From Micrococcaceae bacterium RIT 802 (GTDB lineage Bacteria; Actinomycetota; Actinomycetes; Actinomycetales; Micrococcaceae): a stretch of DNA of 64,000 bases. Positions 44,323 through 53,628 of this stretch are shown in pieces; positions within the stretch are counted from its first letter, which is position 1, and each line of letters begins with the position of its first letter. The position numbers and the translations under genes were made by a program. A model generated the notes under the pieces. The model was not told where the DNA came from and ran no database searches. It saw nothing but the letters and a program-made list of their open reading frames with translations. The stretch is from the NCBI GenBank assembly GCA_016892645.1, contig JAFEMX010000003.1, positions 212,698 through 276,697 of the forward strand, given 5' to 3'.

Positions 44323-45615
44323 ATGGCCCTGCACCGTCGTTTCGTCTGGCTGGCTCTGGCCGGGCTGCTCCCCGTCGTGCTCTGGCCAGGCGGCTGGACG
44401 ATAGCAGCCACGCTGTTCGTGCTGCTGGCCGCCGCCGGGCTCGACGTCGTGCTCGCCGCCTCGCCGCGCACCGTGGCCATCGAGCGCGCCGTTCCGCGCA
44501 GCGTCCGGCTCGGCGAACCGGCCACCGCGCACCTGTACCTGCGCAACACGGGGAGCCGGCGGCTGCGCGGCCGGGCACGCGATGGCTGGCAGCCCTCCGC
44601 CGGGGCCACCGGCACCCGGTTCGCCGTGGACCTGCCGCCCGGTGAGCGGCGCGGCTTCGCCATCGGCCTGCTCCCGGTGCGCCGGGGGGACCTGGCCGTG
44701 CACCACACCACGCTGCGCTCCGCGGGCCCGCTGGGTCTGGCCTCCCGCCAGCTCACCCATTCCAGCCCGGGATCGGTGCGGGTGCTTCCGCCCTTCCATG
44801 CCAAACGCCACCTTCCCTCCAAGCTGCAGCGGCTGCGCGAGCTCGACGGCCGGGCCGCGATCCAGGTGCGGGGGGCAGGCACCGAATTCGATTCGCTGCG
44901 CGACTACGTCCGCGGGGACGACGTGCGCTCCATCGACTGGCGGGCCACCGCGCGCCGGCAGAACGTCGTGGTGCGCACCTGGCGGCCCGAACGGGACCGC
45001 CGCGTGGTGATCGTGCTGGACACCTCCCGCACCTCCGCGGCACGGATCGCCGACGAGCCGCGCCTGGACACCGGGATGGAGGCCGCGCTGTTGCTGGCCG
45101 TGCTGGCCGAGCGCGGCGGGGACCGGGTGGATTTCCTGGCCTACGACCGCCGGCCCCGGGCCCGGGTCGGATCGGCATCCAAGGGGGTCATGCTCACCCA
45201 GCTGGTCGAGTCCATGGCCCCGCTGGAGCCGGAGCTGATCGAGGCCGACTTCTCGGGGCTTCCCGCCCAGGTGCGGGCGATCTCCTCGCACCGTTCGCTG
45301 CTGGTGCTGCTCACCGCCCTGGATTCGGGGGCCGTCGAGGAGGGCCTGCTGCCCATCCTGCCGGCGCTCGCGTCCCAGCACGTGGTGGTCATCGCTGCGG
45401 TCCGGGACCCGGAACTGGACCTGCTGGCTTCCGATGTCTCCGACACCGCCGCGGTGTACCGTGCCGCCGCGGCGGCCCGGACGCTGCAACAGCGCGAGGC
45501 GCTGAAGGAGCAGTTGCGGGCCGTGGGCGCCGAAGTGGTCGACGCCGCACCGTTGGAGCTGCCCCCGGTGCTGGCGGACACCTACATCCGGCTCAAGGCG
45601 ACCGGCCGCCTCTGA
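44323..45615 (+). CDS. DUF58 domain membrane protein
   Basis: 430 residues: two N-terminal hydrophobic segments (about 8-40), a beta-rich extracytoplasmic stretch, the DUF58 signature GTEFDSLRDYVRGDDVRSIDWRATAR near residue 190, and a VWA-like domain beginning VVIVLDTSRTSAAR. The MIDAS-like motif is DTSRTS rather than DxSxS, so metal binding may be altered. Standard partner of MoxR. The gene ends inside a GC-rich hairpin. Confidence 0.88.
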   Translation: MALHRRFVWLALAGLLPVVLWPGGWTIAATLFVLLAAAGLDVVLAASPRTVAIERAVPRSVRLGEPATAHLYLRNTGSRRLRGRARDGWQPSAGATGTRFAVDLPPGERRGFAIGLLPVRRGDLAVHHTTLRSAGPLGLASRQLTHSSPGSVRVLPPFHAKRHLPSKLQRLRELDGRAAIQVRGAGTEFDSLRDYVRGDDVRSIDWRATARRQNVVVRTWRPERDRRVVIVLDTSRTSAARIADEPRLDTGMEAALLLAVLAERGGDRVDFLAYDRRPRARVGSASKGVMLTQLVESMAPLEPELIEADFSGLPAQVRAISSHRSLLVLLTALDSGAVEEGLLPILPALASQHVVVIAAVRDPELDLLASDVSDTAAVYRAAAAARTLQQREALKEQLRAVGAEVVDAAPLELPPVLADTYIRLKATGRL

Positions 45616-45623
45616 GCGGCCGG
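45602..45623 (+). terminator. Hairpin over the DUF58 stop codon
   Basis: CCGGCCGC and GCGGCCGG form a perfect 8-bp stem with a 6-base loop that contains the stop codon. It ends the five-gene operon and faces the convergent hydrolase gene. No T-run, so activity is uncertain. Confidence 0.45.
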
Positions 45624-45655
45624 CCGCGGCCCGCCGGGTCCTGCGGCCCTCCGGA

Positions 45656-46234
45656 TCAGTGCGAGCCGAGGAAGTGCAGGACCCGGGCCAGCATCTCATC
45701 GGTGGCCCCGGCGTCGTACTCCGGCGTGGAGGAATCCGCGAAGAAGTGCGCGCCGCCCGGGTAGAGGAACATCTCCCCCTGGGCGGCCTGGCCGATGAGT
45801 TCGCGGGCGGCGTCGATGTCCCCCGAGCCGACGAATTCCGGGTCCGTTTCGGCGGCGTGGATCTGGACGGGGACGGCGTCGGGCCAGGTGGGCGAGAACT
45901 CGGTGACCGGGACGCAGGAGGCGATGAACAGGGCGCCGGCCGCGCCCGGACGGGTCTGGGCGAGCTTCTGGGCCGGGAGCACTCCCATCGAGTACCCGGC
46001 GTAGACCAGTTCCGGGCCGAGCCCCTCGACGGCCCGGGTGCCGCGGTCGATGACCTCGTCGAAGCCGATCTCGGTGGAGGCGTGGTGGACGCCGGCCTCG
46101 AGGGTGTCGAACCGGGCGCCCTCGAACAGGTCGGGGGTGTGCACGGTGTGCCCGCCGGCGCGCAGCAGCTCGGCGAATGCCTCGATCCCCGGGGTCAGCC
46201 CGAGCACGTGGTGGAATAGGACGACGTCGGCCAT
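45656..46234 (-). CDS. Dienelactone hydrolase family protein
   Basis: 192-residue alpha/beta hydrolase. The nucleophile elbow is GYSMG (Ser instead of the Cys of classical dienelactone hydrolases). An acidic residue in HAAETDPEF and a histidine in GGAHFFADSS complete a plausible triad. Soluble, no signal peptide. ATG at 46234 gives the usual MADVVLFHHVLG start. The substrate is unknown; context gives no pathway. Confidence 0.85.
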   Translation of the reverse strand: MADVVLFHHVLGLTPGIEAFAELLRAGGHTVHTPDLFEGARFDTLEAGVHHASTEIGFDEVIDRGTRAVEGLGPELVYAGYSMGVLPAQKLAQTRPGAAGALFIASCVPVTEFSPTWPDAVPVQIHAAETDPEFVGSGDIDAARELIGQAAQGEMFLYPGGAHFFADSSTPEYDAGATDEMLARVLHFLGSH

Positions 46235-46293
46235 GGTGTTTTCCCTCGGTTCGGTCTGCGGTCTGCCGGCGGGCCGGTGGGCCCTGTCCCAGA

Positions 46294-47370
46294 ATGGTGC
46301 ACAACATGGACCACGGCAAGGCCCGGACCCCGAACGCCGGTGGGGACGGGGCGATCGACTATCTCGCCACGGCACGCCGCCCCGGCCTCGACGCGCTTCC
46401 CGCGGCGGTGCGCCACACGATCGCCGGGTGGGCCGGGGGCCGCATCGACGCCGTGCACGTCGCCGGGGGCGGGTTCACCCACGGCTTCGCCGCTCTCGTC
46501 GAGGGCCCCCGCCCGGTCTTCGTGAAGGCCATCGCGCTCGATGACGGGCACATCGCCCCGGCCTACGCCCGCGAGGTCGAGGTCCTCGGCGCCCTGCCGG
46601 CCGGCGCGCCGATCCCCGCCCTGCTCGAGCACGCCGTCGTCGATGGCTGGCGGGTCTTCGCCACGTCCCCGATTCCGGGGCGCATGCCCGGGTCCCCCTG
46701 GACCCTGGCCGATGCCCGGGCGGTGCACGACGCCGCCCGCCTGGCCAACACCGTCCTCACCCCGGTCGCGCCGGACCGGCTCGGGGTCCGCGGCACCCTG
46801 GCCGGCGAATGGGTCGAACTCCTCGACGGGGTGGACGGCGGGCGCGCGGTCCTCGGCCCGGCACTCCGCCCGGACTTCCTGCCGCAGTGGTTCCGCGGCA
46901 CGGACGGGGACCCGCTGGCGGAGTGGATCGTGGGCGCCGCCGCCCGCGTGCCCGCAGCGCTGGCCGGAACGACGCCACTGAACAACGACCTGCGGGCCGA
47001 CAACGTGGTCATCGCCCGGGAAGCGGTGGATGGATTCGCCGCGGGCACGGCCTGGATCTGCGACTGGAACTTCCTCACGCTCGGCCCGGCCTGGACGGAT
47101 TGGGTGGTCCAATGGCCTTCCCTGTACGACGACGGCCTGCCGTTGGACGAGATCGCCGGCTGGGAATTGACCCGGCACGTGGACGATGCGGACATCGATG
47201 CCTGGCTGTCGGCGGTCTTCATCTACTACGCCTTCGTCGGAACCCGGGAGCCGATCCCGACGAGCCCGGACCTGCGCCGCCACCAGCAGTCATGCGCCCG
47301 GCAGGCGCTGGCGTTGCTGGCCGCCCGTGGCCGGTACGGGGCCCGGACCGGAGCCCGAGCCGGGACCTGA
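46294..47370 (+). CDS. Phosphotransferase (aminoglycoside phosphotransferase-like)
   Basis: 358 residues with a small-molecule kinase fold. Conserved parts: GGGFTHGFAALVEG near the N-terminus, an ATP-lysine region (FVKAIAL), the catalytic loop LNNDLRADNVVI (the usual His is Asn, but catalytic Asp and metal-binding Asn are kept), and the DFG-equivalent ICDWNFL. The substrate cannot be told; these proteins include sugar, choline and antibiotic kinases. An ATG 12 bases downstream is an alternative start. Divergent from the hydrolase gene. Confidence 0.78.
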   Translation: MVHNMDHGKARTPNAGGDGAIDYLATARRPGLDALPAAVRHTIAGWAGGRIDAVHVAGGGFTHGFAALVEGPRPVFVKAIALDDGHIAPAYAREVEVLGALPAGAPIPALLEHAVVDGWRVFATSPIPGRMPGSPWTLADARAVHDAARLANTVLTPVAPDRLGVRGTLAGEWVELLDGVDGGRAVLGPALRPDFLPQWFRGTDGDPLAEWIVGAAARVPAALAGTTPLNNDLRADNVVIAREAVDGFAAGTAWICDWNFLTLGPAWTDWVVQWPSLYDDGLPLDEIAGWELTRHVDDADIDAWLSAVFIYYAFVGTREPIPTSPDLRRHQQSCARQALALLAARGRYGARTGARAGT

Positions 47371-47408
47371 GCCGGGGCCTGCGCCGGGGCCGCCACGGCA
47401 CCGGCCAG

Positions 47409-48455
47409 CTACCCGCCGACGCGCAGTTGGCCGAGGGCGTCGGCCGTCTGGGTGAGGCGGTGCAGGACGCGGCGGACCGTCTCCGGGGTGGTCTGTTCCA
47501 GGCCCGGGGCGGGCAGCAGGGTCAGGGCCCCGAGCTGTGCGTCGGGCATCCCGATCATCCGGAAGGGCCGGTGGATCCGCTCGACGGTGGCGTTGACGCC
47601 GGGCAGCACGCCGAGCGGGTCGATGGCCTCGAGCCACAGCTGGCCGCCCTCATCGACGAGTTCGGCCATCCGCTCCCAGGCGCCCATGTCCGCTCCGGCA
47701 CCGAGCATGAGCGTGTCGAAGCCGGCCGCCAGGGCGTCGCCGACGAGGTCGCCCCAGGTGGTGCCACCGGCGGTGGGTGCGGACGGGAAACCGGGCCCCG
47801 GGGACAACACGACCGTTTCGGCCCCGGCATCCCGCAGGCCGTGGACCAGTGCCGCCCAGTGGCCGGTGGCCTCGTGCCGGGGCATGGCCCGCAGGGTGCG
47901 GTATCCGCTGGCCGTGGGGATGGTCCCCTCCAGGATGGCGGCGGCCTCGGGTTCCTCGATCACGACGGCCAGCGGGCCGGCACCGGTGACGCGCCGGAGG
48001 TCGCGCAGGTGCCCCGCGGCACCATCGGCCAGGGACTCGGCGAGATCACGGCGGGCACCGGCGTCGGACAGGATCTTTTCCCCGTGGTGCAGCGAGACGG
48101 TGGCGGCCAGTGAGAGCGGGCCGCGCAGCTGCAGCTTGAGCGGACCGGCCTCGGTGCCGGAGGCGCCGATGACGTCGGCCAGCACACCGAGGTCGCTGGC
48201 CAGGGCGGAGACGGCACGCCGGTGGTCCATGCCGGGACGTTCGGTGAGCCGCCACCCGTGGGGTTGGACGTCGGCGTAGAGCTCGGTCAGCAGGGCGACG
48301 GTGCGGCCGACGGCGTCGGAGCCGATGCCGCGTCCGGGAAGCTGGATGAGGTGTGGCAGGTGCGGGTCGCCCAGTTCGCCGCGGATGATGCGGGTGGCCT
48401 CGAGCGGGTCGGTTCCCGGCAGCGGGCCCTGGCCGGTGGAGCGGACGCCGCTCAG
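47409..48455 (-). CDS. MetE-fold protein without zinc cysteines, probable CTG start
   Basis: 348-residue protein related to the C-terminal catalytic half of cobalamin-independent methionine synthase. Family features: TGQGPLPGTDPLEATRII at the start, VQPHGWRL, KLQLRGPLSLA, and EAIDPLGVLPG. It contains no cysteine at all, so it cannot have the Cys/Cys/His/Glu zinc site needed for methyl transfer to homocysteine. No ATG, GTG or TTG exists upstream in frame near the domain start. CTG at 48455 overlaps the aroQ stop as CTGA and has GGGAGG 9 bases upstream, so it is the likely initiator. The first ATG (48230) would lose 75 conserved residues. Confidence 0.8.
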   Translation of the reverse strand: MSGVRSTGQGPLPGTDPLEATRIIRGELGDPHLPHLIQLPGRGIGSDAVGRTVALLTELYADVQPHGWRLTERPGMDHRRAVSALASDLGVLADVIGASGTEAGPLKLQLRGPLSLAATVSLHHGEKILSDAGARRDLAESLADGAAGHLRDLRRVTGAGPLAVVIEEPEAAAILEGTIPTASGYRTLRAMPRHEATGHWAALVHGLRDAGAETVVLSPGPGFPSAPTAGGTTWGDLVGDALAAGFDTLMLGAGADMGAWERMAELVDEGGQLWLEAIDPLGVLPGVNATVERIHRPFRMIGMPDAQLGALTLLPAPGLEQTTPETVRRVLHRLTQTADALGQLRVGG

Positions 48456-48844
48456 CGTGCGTCGCCTCCCTCGGGCAGGCGCGAGGCCGAGATCGCCTGG
48501 TGGTGGCGGATGACCTCGTCGATGACGAAGTTCAGGAACTTCTCGGCGAACGCCGGGTCCAGGTGTGCTTCGGCGGCCAGCCGGCGCAACCGGGCGATCT
48601 GGGCGGTTTCGCGGTAGGGATCGGCCGGCGGCAGCTGGTGCTCGGCCTTGAGGTGCCCGACCTTCTGGGTGGCCTTGAACCGTTCGGCCAGCAGGTAGAT
48701 CAGGGTGGCGTCGATGTTGTCGATGCTGCCGCGCACATCGAGCAGTTCGCGCATGACGGCGGGGTCGACGCTCCCGGCCAGGGAGGATGCGGTGGGGTCG
48801 TAGTCCTCGTCCGCGGGGGGCTGGGGGTCCGGCTCGTTGCTCAT
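48452..48844 (-). CDS. Chorismate mutase, AroQ type
   Basis: 130-residue all-helical chorismate mutase converting chorismate to prephenate for Phe/Tyr synthesis. Seen: the first helix (LLDVRGSIDNIDATLIYLLAERFKATQKVGHLK) with catalytic Arg and Lys, and the rest of the AroQ helix bundle ending FLNFVIDEVIRHHQAIS. A disordered acidic N-terminus of about 30 residues precedes it. ATG at 48844 is better placed after TAGG than the one at 48853. It starts 11 bases after the CPBP gene and overlaps the MetE-fold gene. Confidence 0.9.
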   Translation of the reverse strand: MSNEPDPQPPADEDYDPTASSLAGSVDPAVMRELLDVRGSIDNIDATLIYLLAERFKATQKVGHLKAEHQLPPADPYRETAQIARLRRLAAEAHLDPAFAEKFLNFVIDEVIRHHQAISASRLPEGGDAR

Positions 48845-48854
48845 GATTTCCATC

Positions 48855-49808
48855 CTACGGGTGGCCCTGTCGATGCCCGGCGGTGTTACGCGGCGTGTGG
48901 TCGGGCCGGGGCCGCTTCCACAGCAACAGCCCGGCCAGGACGATCGGCAGGATCCATCCGGTCCACCCCAGCGGGGCGACGACGAGCATGTCCAGGTCGG
49001 TGGTCGCGGCGAAGACCAGGAACAACCCCGCCGCGGCGTTCAGGGCGCCGTGGGCCAGGGCCGCGGGCCAGACGCTGCCCGAGGCCAGCCGCAGCCACGC
49101 GAAGACCGCGCCGAAGCTGATGGTCATGCCCATCATCGCCAGCAGCCCCAGCCATCCGGGGACCCCGGGGTAGTTGTAGCCGAGCAGGATCAACGGGGCG
49201 TGCCACAAACCCCACACCACCCCGGACACGAGCACGGTCGCGGTGGCGCCCAGGGGTTCGAGCCGGGAGACGAGCCAGCCGCGCCAGCCGATTTCCTCGC
49301 CGAGGGCGGGGACCAGGTTGACGAACGAGCCGATGAGCACGTTGAACAGCTGCCCGGCAATGAGCAGCCCAGCGGGCAGCGCGTCCAGCTGGGCCGCGGC
49401 CTGGGGCGCCTGCTGGGCCATGATCGTGCGCAGTGCCGTCAGGTTCGCGAAGTCCGCCGGGTAGACTCCCAGCGCCGCCCCGAGCAGCAGCCCGCCGAGC
49501 ACCAGCAGGATCGGCAGCAACAGGCCGGCGGCCAGGAACGCGATGAACGGCCCCGCCGGCTTCAGCGGCCACAGACCCAGGCTGCTGGCGATGCCCGGGC
49601 CTCCGGGGCGGCTGTCCGGCGTTTCGGCGAACCGGGCAACCAGCAGGGCTGCCACGGTGGGCGTGAACATCATCACGAGTGCATAGACGGTGAACAGCGG
49701 ATCACCCAGGCCCCGGCCGCCGATCCACAACGGCAGCGCCACCAGCCACGCCAGCGCATACGCCAGCACCACGTACAGGATGATCGGTTTCGGGCGGACT
49801 GACGGCAT
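48855..49808 (-). CDS. CPBP family intramembrane metalloprotease
   Basis: 317-residue multi-pass membrane protein of the CAAX-protease/bacteriocin-processing family. Catalytic motifs are visible: EEIGWRGWL (EExxxR), then GVVWGLWHAPLIL (HxxxL region) and ALAHGALNAAAG (HxxxN-like). About eight hydrophobic segments. The role is uncertain; members cleave prenylated or small membrane peptides, or act in self-immunity. First gene of the transcript leading into aroQ and the MetE-fold gene. ATG at 49808 is the most natural start. Confidence 0.85.
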   Translation of the reverse strand: MPSVRPKPIILYVVLAYALAWLVALPLWIGGRGLGDPLFTVYALVMMFTPTVAALLVARFAETPDSRPGGPGIASSLGLWPLKPAGPFIAFLAAGLLLPILLVLGGLLLGAALGVYPADFANLTALRTIMAQQAPQAAAQLDALPAGLLIAGQLFNVLIGSFVNLVPALGEEIGWRGWLVSRLEPLGATATVLVSGVVWGLWHAPLILLGYNYPGVPGWLGLLAMMGMTISFGAVFAWLRLASGSVWPAALAHGALNAAAGLFLVFAATTDLDMLVVAPLGWTGWILPIVLAGLLLWKRPRPDHTPRNTAGHRQGHP

Positions 49809-49904
49809 GGGGGCGGACACCTCGGGACGGCGGGACGGGGGCACATCCACCCTATCGGTGGCGGGTGCGTGCACCGGGCCATGGCCTACAGTGGGAGGGC
49901 CATG

Positions 49905-50267
49905 ATGAGTAGACGAGACGCCGCGATCGCCCTGGACATCCCCCTGGAGATGGCCACCAAGCACGGGATCCCGTCCCGCCTGTCCGAAGCGGAGCTGGCC
50001 GATCTGCAGGCGGCCCCGCCGCAGTGGCTCATCCAGTCGCGGGCGAACCGCCAGGGCAAGCGTCCGGTGTGGGTGCACCTGACCTGCACGGTCTGCGGTC
50101 GCACGGAGGCCGCGCGGCCCAAGAAGTGGTGGCCGGACTTCGACTTCGTCTTCTGCGATTCCCACCCGCCCCGCGAGCTGCCCGCCGTGCCGGCCGGTCG
50201 GGTGCGCTGCGAATACGAGCAGGTGGCCGGACGGCTGACCGGTGTGGTCGACGAGGCCGCGCGCTAG
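49905..50267 (+). CDS. Small putative zinc-finger protein
   Basis: 120-residue protein with an N-terminal helical part (MSRRDAAIALDIPLEMATKHG ... ADLQAAPPQWL, resembling HTH-like DUF5997-type starts) and a C-terminal cysteine motif CTVC...CDSH (CxxC-x(n)-CxxH) around Trp/Phe residues, consistent with zinc binding. Start: ATG at 49905, 6 bases past GGGAGG; a second ATG directly upstream is possible. Function not recognised. A TACAGT -10 candidate is just ahead (49885-49890). Confidence 0.7.
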   Translation: MSRRDAAIALDIPLEMATKHGIPSRLSEAELADLQAAPPQWLIQSRANRQGKRPVWVHLTCTVCGRTEAARPKKWWPDFDFVFCDSHPPRELPAVPAGRVRCEYEQVAGRLTGVVDEAAR

Positions 50268-50294
50268 CCACGCCGCCGCGGTGCCACCTGGAGG

Positions 50295-51443
50295 TCAGGA
50301 AACGCTGGCCGGATCCCAGGCGAGGCTGCGTGCCGTATCGATGGTCGCCTGGCCCAGCACGCGGGTGCCCCGGTAGATGACCATCGTCTGCCCGGGCGAA
50401 ACGCCCTGCAGCGGCTCGTCGACGTCGACGACGAGCTCCCGGACGACGGCGGGGCCCTCCCCCGCGGCATCCTCCAGCCAGGCGGTGGCCGGAACCGGAT
50501 CCGCGTGGGCGCGCACCTGCACCATGCACTCGAAGCGCTCCCCGGCCAGCGCCTGCGGCAGCGGCTGCCCGGCCCAGCTGATCTTGATCCCGCGCAACCG
50601 GTCCACCGAGAGCAGGTCCTTGGGACCGACGACGACCTGGTTCTCCTTCGGCCGGATCTCCAGGACGAACCGCGGCTTGCCGTCGGCTGCGGGGCGTCCG
50701 ATCTTCAGCCCCTTGCGCTGGCCCACGGTGAAGGCGTTGGCGCCCGGGTGGCTGCCGACGGAATTGCCCTCGTGGTCCAGGATCTCGCCTTCGGACAATT
50801 CGATGCGTTCCTCGAGCCAGCCGCGGGTGTCGCCGTCGGGGATGAAGCAGATGTCGTGGCTGTCGGGTTTCTTGGCCACGGAGAGGCCGCGCCGCTCCGC
50901 CTCGGCCCGCACCTCGGCCTTCGAGGGGGTCTCGGCCAACGGGAACAGCGAGTGCGCCAGCTGCTCGCCGGTCAGCACGCCCAGCACGTAGGACTGGTCC
51001 TTCGCCCAGTCGGCGGCCCGGTGCAGTTCGGGGTTGCCCTCGCCGTCGGTGACCACCTTGGCGTAGTGGCCGGTGCACACGGCGTCGAACCCCAACGCGA
51101 GGGCCTTTTCCAGCAGCGCGGCGAACTTGATGCGTTCGTTGCAGCGCATGCAGGGGTTCGGGGTGCGTCCGGCGGCGTATTCGGCGATGAAGTCGTCGAC
51201 GACGTCTTCCTTGAACCGTTCGGAGAAGTCCCAGACGTAGTACGGGATGCCGAGCTTGTCGCAGGCGCGCCAGGCGTCGTTGGAATCCTCCACGGTGCAG
51301 CAGCCGCGGCTGCCGGTGCGCAGGGTCCCCGGCATGCGGGACAGCGCCAGGTGCACGCCGACGACGTCGTGTCCCGCGTCGACGGCCCGCGCCGCGGCCA
51401 CTGCGGAGTCGACCCCGCCGCTCATTGCTGCCAATACCCTCAT
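50295..51443 (-). CDS. mnmA: tRNA-specific 2-thiouridylase
   Basis: Forms 2-thiouridine at the wobble position of tRNA Lys, Glu and Gln. The 382-residue protein has the PP-loop [10 protein letters not shown] near residue 8, catalytic cysteines in NPCMRCN and SHDICFI, and the family C-terminal beta domain (LGQATID). It overlaps the cysteine desulfurase gene by 4 bases, so the sulfur donor and acceptor enzymes are made together. Confidence 0.95.
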   Translation of the reverse strand: MRVLAAMSGGVDSAVAAARAVDAGHDVVGVHLALSRMPGTLRTGSRGCCTVEDSNDAWRACDKLGIPYYVWDFSERFKEDVVDDFIAEYAAGRTPNPCMRCNERIKFAALLEKALALGFDAVCTGHYAKVVTDGEGNPELHRAADWAKDQSYVLGVLTGEQLAHSLFPLAETPSKAEVRAEAERRGLSVAKKPDSHDICFIPDGDTRGWLEERIELSEGEILDHEGNSVGSHPGANAFTVGQRKGLKIGRPAADGKPRFVLEIRPKENQVVVGPKDLLSVDRLRGIKISWAGQPLPQALAGERFECMVQVRAHADPVPATAWLEDAAGEGPAVVRELVVDVDEPLQGVSPGQTMVIYRGTRVLGQATIDTARSLAWDPASVS

Positions 51444-52678
51444 ACCGATAATCCCGTTCCTGCCGTCTGGATCCTGCTTTGCCGGGCCGCCATCCCCGCC
51501 TGTTTCGCACGCGCATGCGCTTCGGGCAGAGCGGCCACCAACGTCTCAACGTCTTGCGCCGTCGTCGTATGCCCGATCGTGAACCGTTGGGCCCCGCGGG
51601 CCGCCTCCTCGCTGTAGCCCATGGCCAGCAACACGTGGCTGGGCCGGGGGACGCCTGCCGTGCAGGCGGAACCGGTCGAGGACTGGACCCCGAGCATGTC
51701 CAGCACGAACAGCAGCGAATCGCCTTCGCAGCCGGGAAAGGTGAAATGCGCGTTGCCGGGCAGCCGCTGCCCGGCGTGCGCGGCGTCGTCCGGGCCGGAG
51801 AGCAGCGCGTCGGGCACCGCGGCGCGGACACCGGAGACCAGCACATCCCGGAGGCCGGCGAGCCGTTCGGCCTCCACAGCCAGGTGGGCCACGCCGTCGT
51901 GCGCGGCGGCGGCGAAGGCGGCGGCCGCGGCGGTGTTCAGGGTGCCCGAGCGCAGGGCCCGTTCGTGCCCTCCCCCGTGCTGGACGGCGGTCAGGACGAT
52001 GTCGCGGCGCACCAGCAGCGCGCCGATCCCCACCGGGCCGCCGATCTTGTGCGCGCTGATGGCCAGGGTGGCCAGCCCGGAGTCCGCGAAGGACACCGGG
52101 ACGGCGGTGAAGGCCTGGACGGCGTCGGAGTGGACGGGGATGCCGTGCGGGGCGGCCAGGGCCACCGCCTCGGCGACGGGCTGGACGGTCCCGACCTCGT
52201 TGTTCGCCCACATCAACGTGGCCAGGGCGATCGACGACGGGTCGCGGGAGATCTCGGCGGCGAACTGGTCCAGCTTGATCCTGCCGGTGGCGTCGACGTC
52301 GATCCAGGTGATCTCCGCGCCCTCGTGGGCGGCCAGCCACTCGACGGTGTCCAGCACCGCGTGGTGCTCGATGGTGCTGCAGAGGATCCGACGGCGGCCC
52401 GGCGCGTCGGAGGTGCGGGCCCAGTACAGGCCCTTGATCGCCAGGTTGTCGGATTCGGTGCCGCCGGAGGTGAAGATGACCTCGGAGGAATGGGCGCCAG
52501 CGGCGGTGGCCAGCAGCTCACGGGATTCCTCGACCACCCGGTGGGCGCGGCGACCCGCGCCGTGCAGGGAGGACGGGTTCCCCGTACGGCTCAATTCCTG
52601 GGTCATCGCGGCGAGCGCGGACGCCGACATCGGCGTGGTCGCCGCATGGTCGAAATACACGGGCTGGGTGGCGGACAC
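51440..52678 (-). CDS. Cysteine desulfurase (IscS/NifS type)
   Basis: PLP enzyme taking sulfur from cysteine as persulfide. The 412-residue protein starts with [13 protein letters not shown] lysine is in [11 protein letters not shown] near residue 209, and the active-site cysteine is in the flexible loop STGSACTAG near 336, the short-loop IscS class. Nucleotide-bound substrates are served by the adjacent mnmA. No Fe-S scaffold gene is nearby, so the main job is probably tRNA thiolation. Confidence 0.93.
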   Translation of the reverse strand: MSATQPVYFDHAATTPMSASALAAMTQELSRTGNPSSLHGAGRRAHRVVEESRELLATAAGAHSSEVIFTSGGTESDNLAIKGLYWARTSDAPGRRRILCSTIEHHAVLDTVEWLAAHEGAEITWIDVDATGRIKLDQFAAEISRDPSSIALATLMWANNEVGTVQPVAEAVALAAPHGIPVHSDAVQAFTAVPVSFADSGLATLAISAHKIGGPVGIGALLVRRDIVLTAVQHGGGHERALRSGTLNTAAAAAFAAAAHDGVAHLAVEAERLAGLRDVLVSGVRAAVPDALLSGPDDAAHAGQRLPGNAHFTFPGCEGDSLLFVLDMLGVQSSTGSACTAGVPRPSHVLLAMGYSEEAARGAQRFTIGHTTTAQDVETLVAALPEAHARAKQAGMAARQSRIQTAGTGLSV

Positions 52679-52708
52679 CGGTCGATTCTACCGCCGTTGC
52701 CCCGGATG

Positions 52709-53563
52709 TCAGTACTCGTCGAGCTCCGGGGCGGGGTTGATCCGGTCACCATTGATGCCCAGATCCGCGTCCAGGGTGATCGCCCGGACTTCCAGCCGCG
52801 GGTCCCCGGCGAGCTCGTGGACCAGCTCGGGCGGACCTCCGATGATGGTCGAATCCTCGTAGAGCTCCGTCGAGAACATCCAGGACCGGTCCGCGCCCCA
52901 CGCCAGGTTCGGTGCCTGGCGTTCGGCGAACCCGTCGCCCGACTTCCACAGTGGTGCCGCCAGGTCCTCCAGCGTCCCGGAGAAGACGTAGTAGGCGCGG
53001 TAGCCCATCGGGCCCAGCTCCAGCTTGTCCGCGTCGAGGACCTCCGGGGTGAAGGCCGGGAGCTTGAGCTGTTCGCGCAGCATGGTCTCGCGGGCGGCTG
53101 CTTCGGGGTCCGTCGCGGGTTCCTCGGCCGTGAGGACCTCGACGGCGTCGCCGCCGCGGATGAACGCGTAGCCGTCCCAGAGGGCCAGGTAGGCGTCGGG
53201 ACCCGCGTGGTGGCAGATGGCCTCGACGACCGCCGACAGGTCGGCTGCGGAAAGGCCCTCCCCCGCAGGGGGCTCGCCCGCCCAGGCGTCGTCGGCCCAC
53301 GGCATCCCGGTCTCATCGATGCCGGAGACCGCGGAGAACTGGGCTTCCGCGTGGAACACGGTCCCCCGTTCGGCGGCGATGTCGCCCCAGCGCACGGGGC
53401 CGCCGTCCTCGTCGGTGGCGGGATGGAAGATCCGCGCATAGGCGGGGAAGCCCGCCGGGATCTGGGCGGCCACGGTCGAAACCGGGGGCCGCTGGGAAAG
53501 GATGTCGGCGAGCGCGTCGGCGATCCACTGTCCGGGCTCTGCCCCGGCGAACGTCATGGCCAT
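52709..53563 (-). CDS. Conserved protein of unknown function
   Basis: 284-residue soluble acidic protein beginning MAMTFAGAEPGQWIADAL. Trp-, Asp- and Glu-rich stretches are spread through it (DETGMPWADDAWAGEPPAGEG, YLALWDGYAFI, YRAYYVFSGTLEDLA, DRSWMFSTELYEDST). No membrane segment, signal peptide or catalytic motif is recognised. Homologues occur in actinobacteria as hypothetical proteins. It sits 30 bases upstream of the cysteine desulfurase gene on the same strand and may be co-transcribed. Confidence 0.65.
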   Translation of the reverse strand: MAMTFAGAEPGQWIADALADILSQRPPVSTVAAQIPAGFPAYARIFHPATDEDGGPVRWGDIAAERGTVFHAEAQFSAVSGIDETGMPWADDAWAGEPPAGEGLSAADLSAVVEAICHHAGPDAYLALWDGYAFIRGGDAVEVLTAEEPATDPEAAARETMLREQLKLPAFTPEVLDADKLELGPMGYRAYYVFSGTLEDLAAPLWKSGDGFAERQAPNLAWGADRSWMFSTELYEDSTIIGGPPELVHELAGDPRLEVRAITLDADLGINGDRINPAPELDEY

Positions 53564-53628
53564 GCCGACCAGCCTACAAGCCGGGATGCTGGTAGAACTG
53601 AGGGAACCGTCCCGAGGAGCGTGAACCC

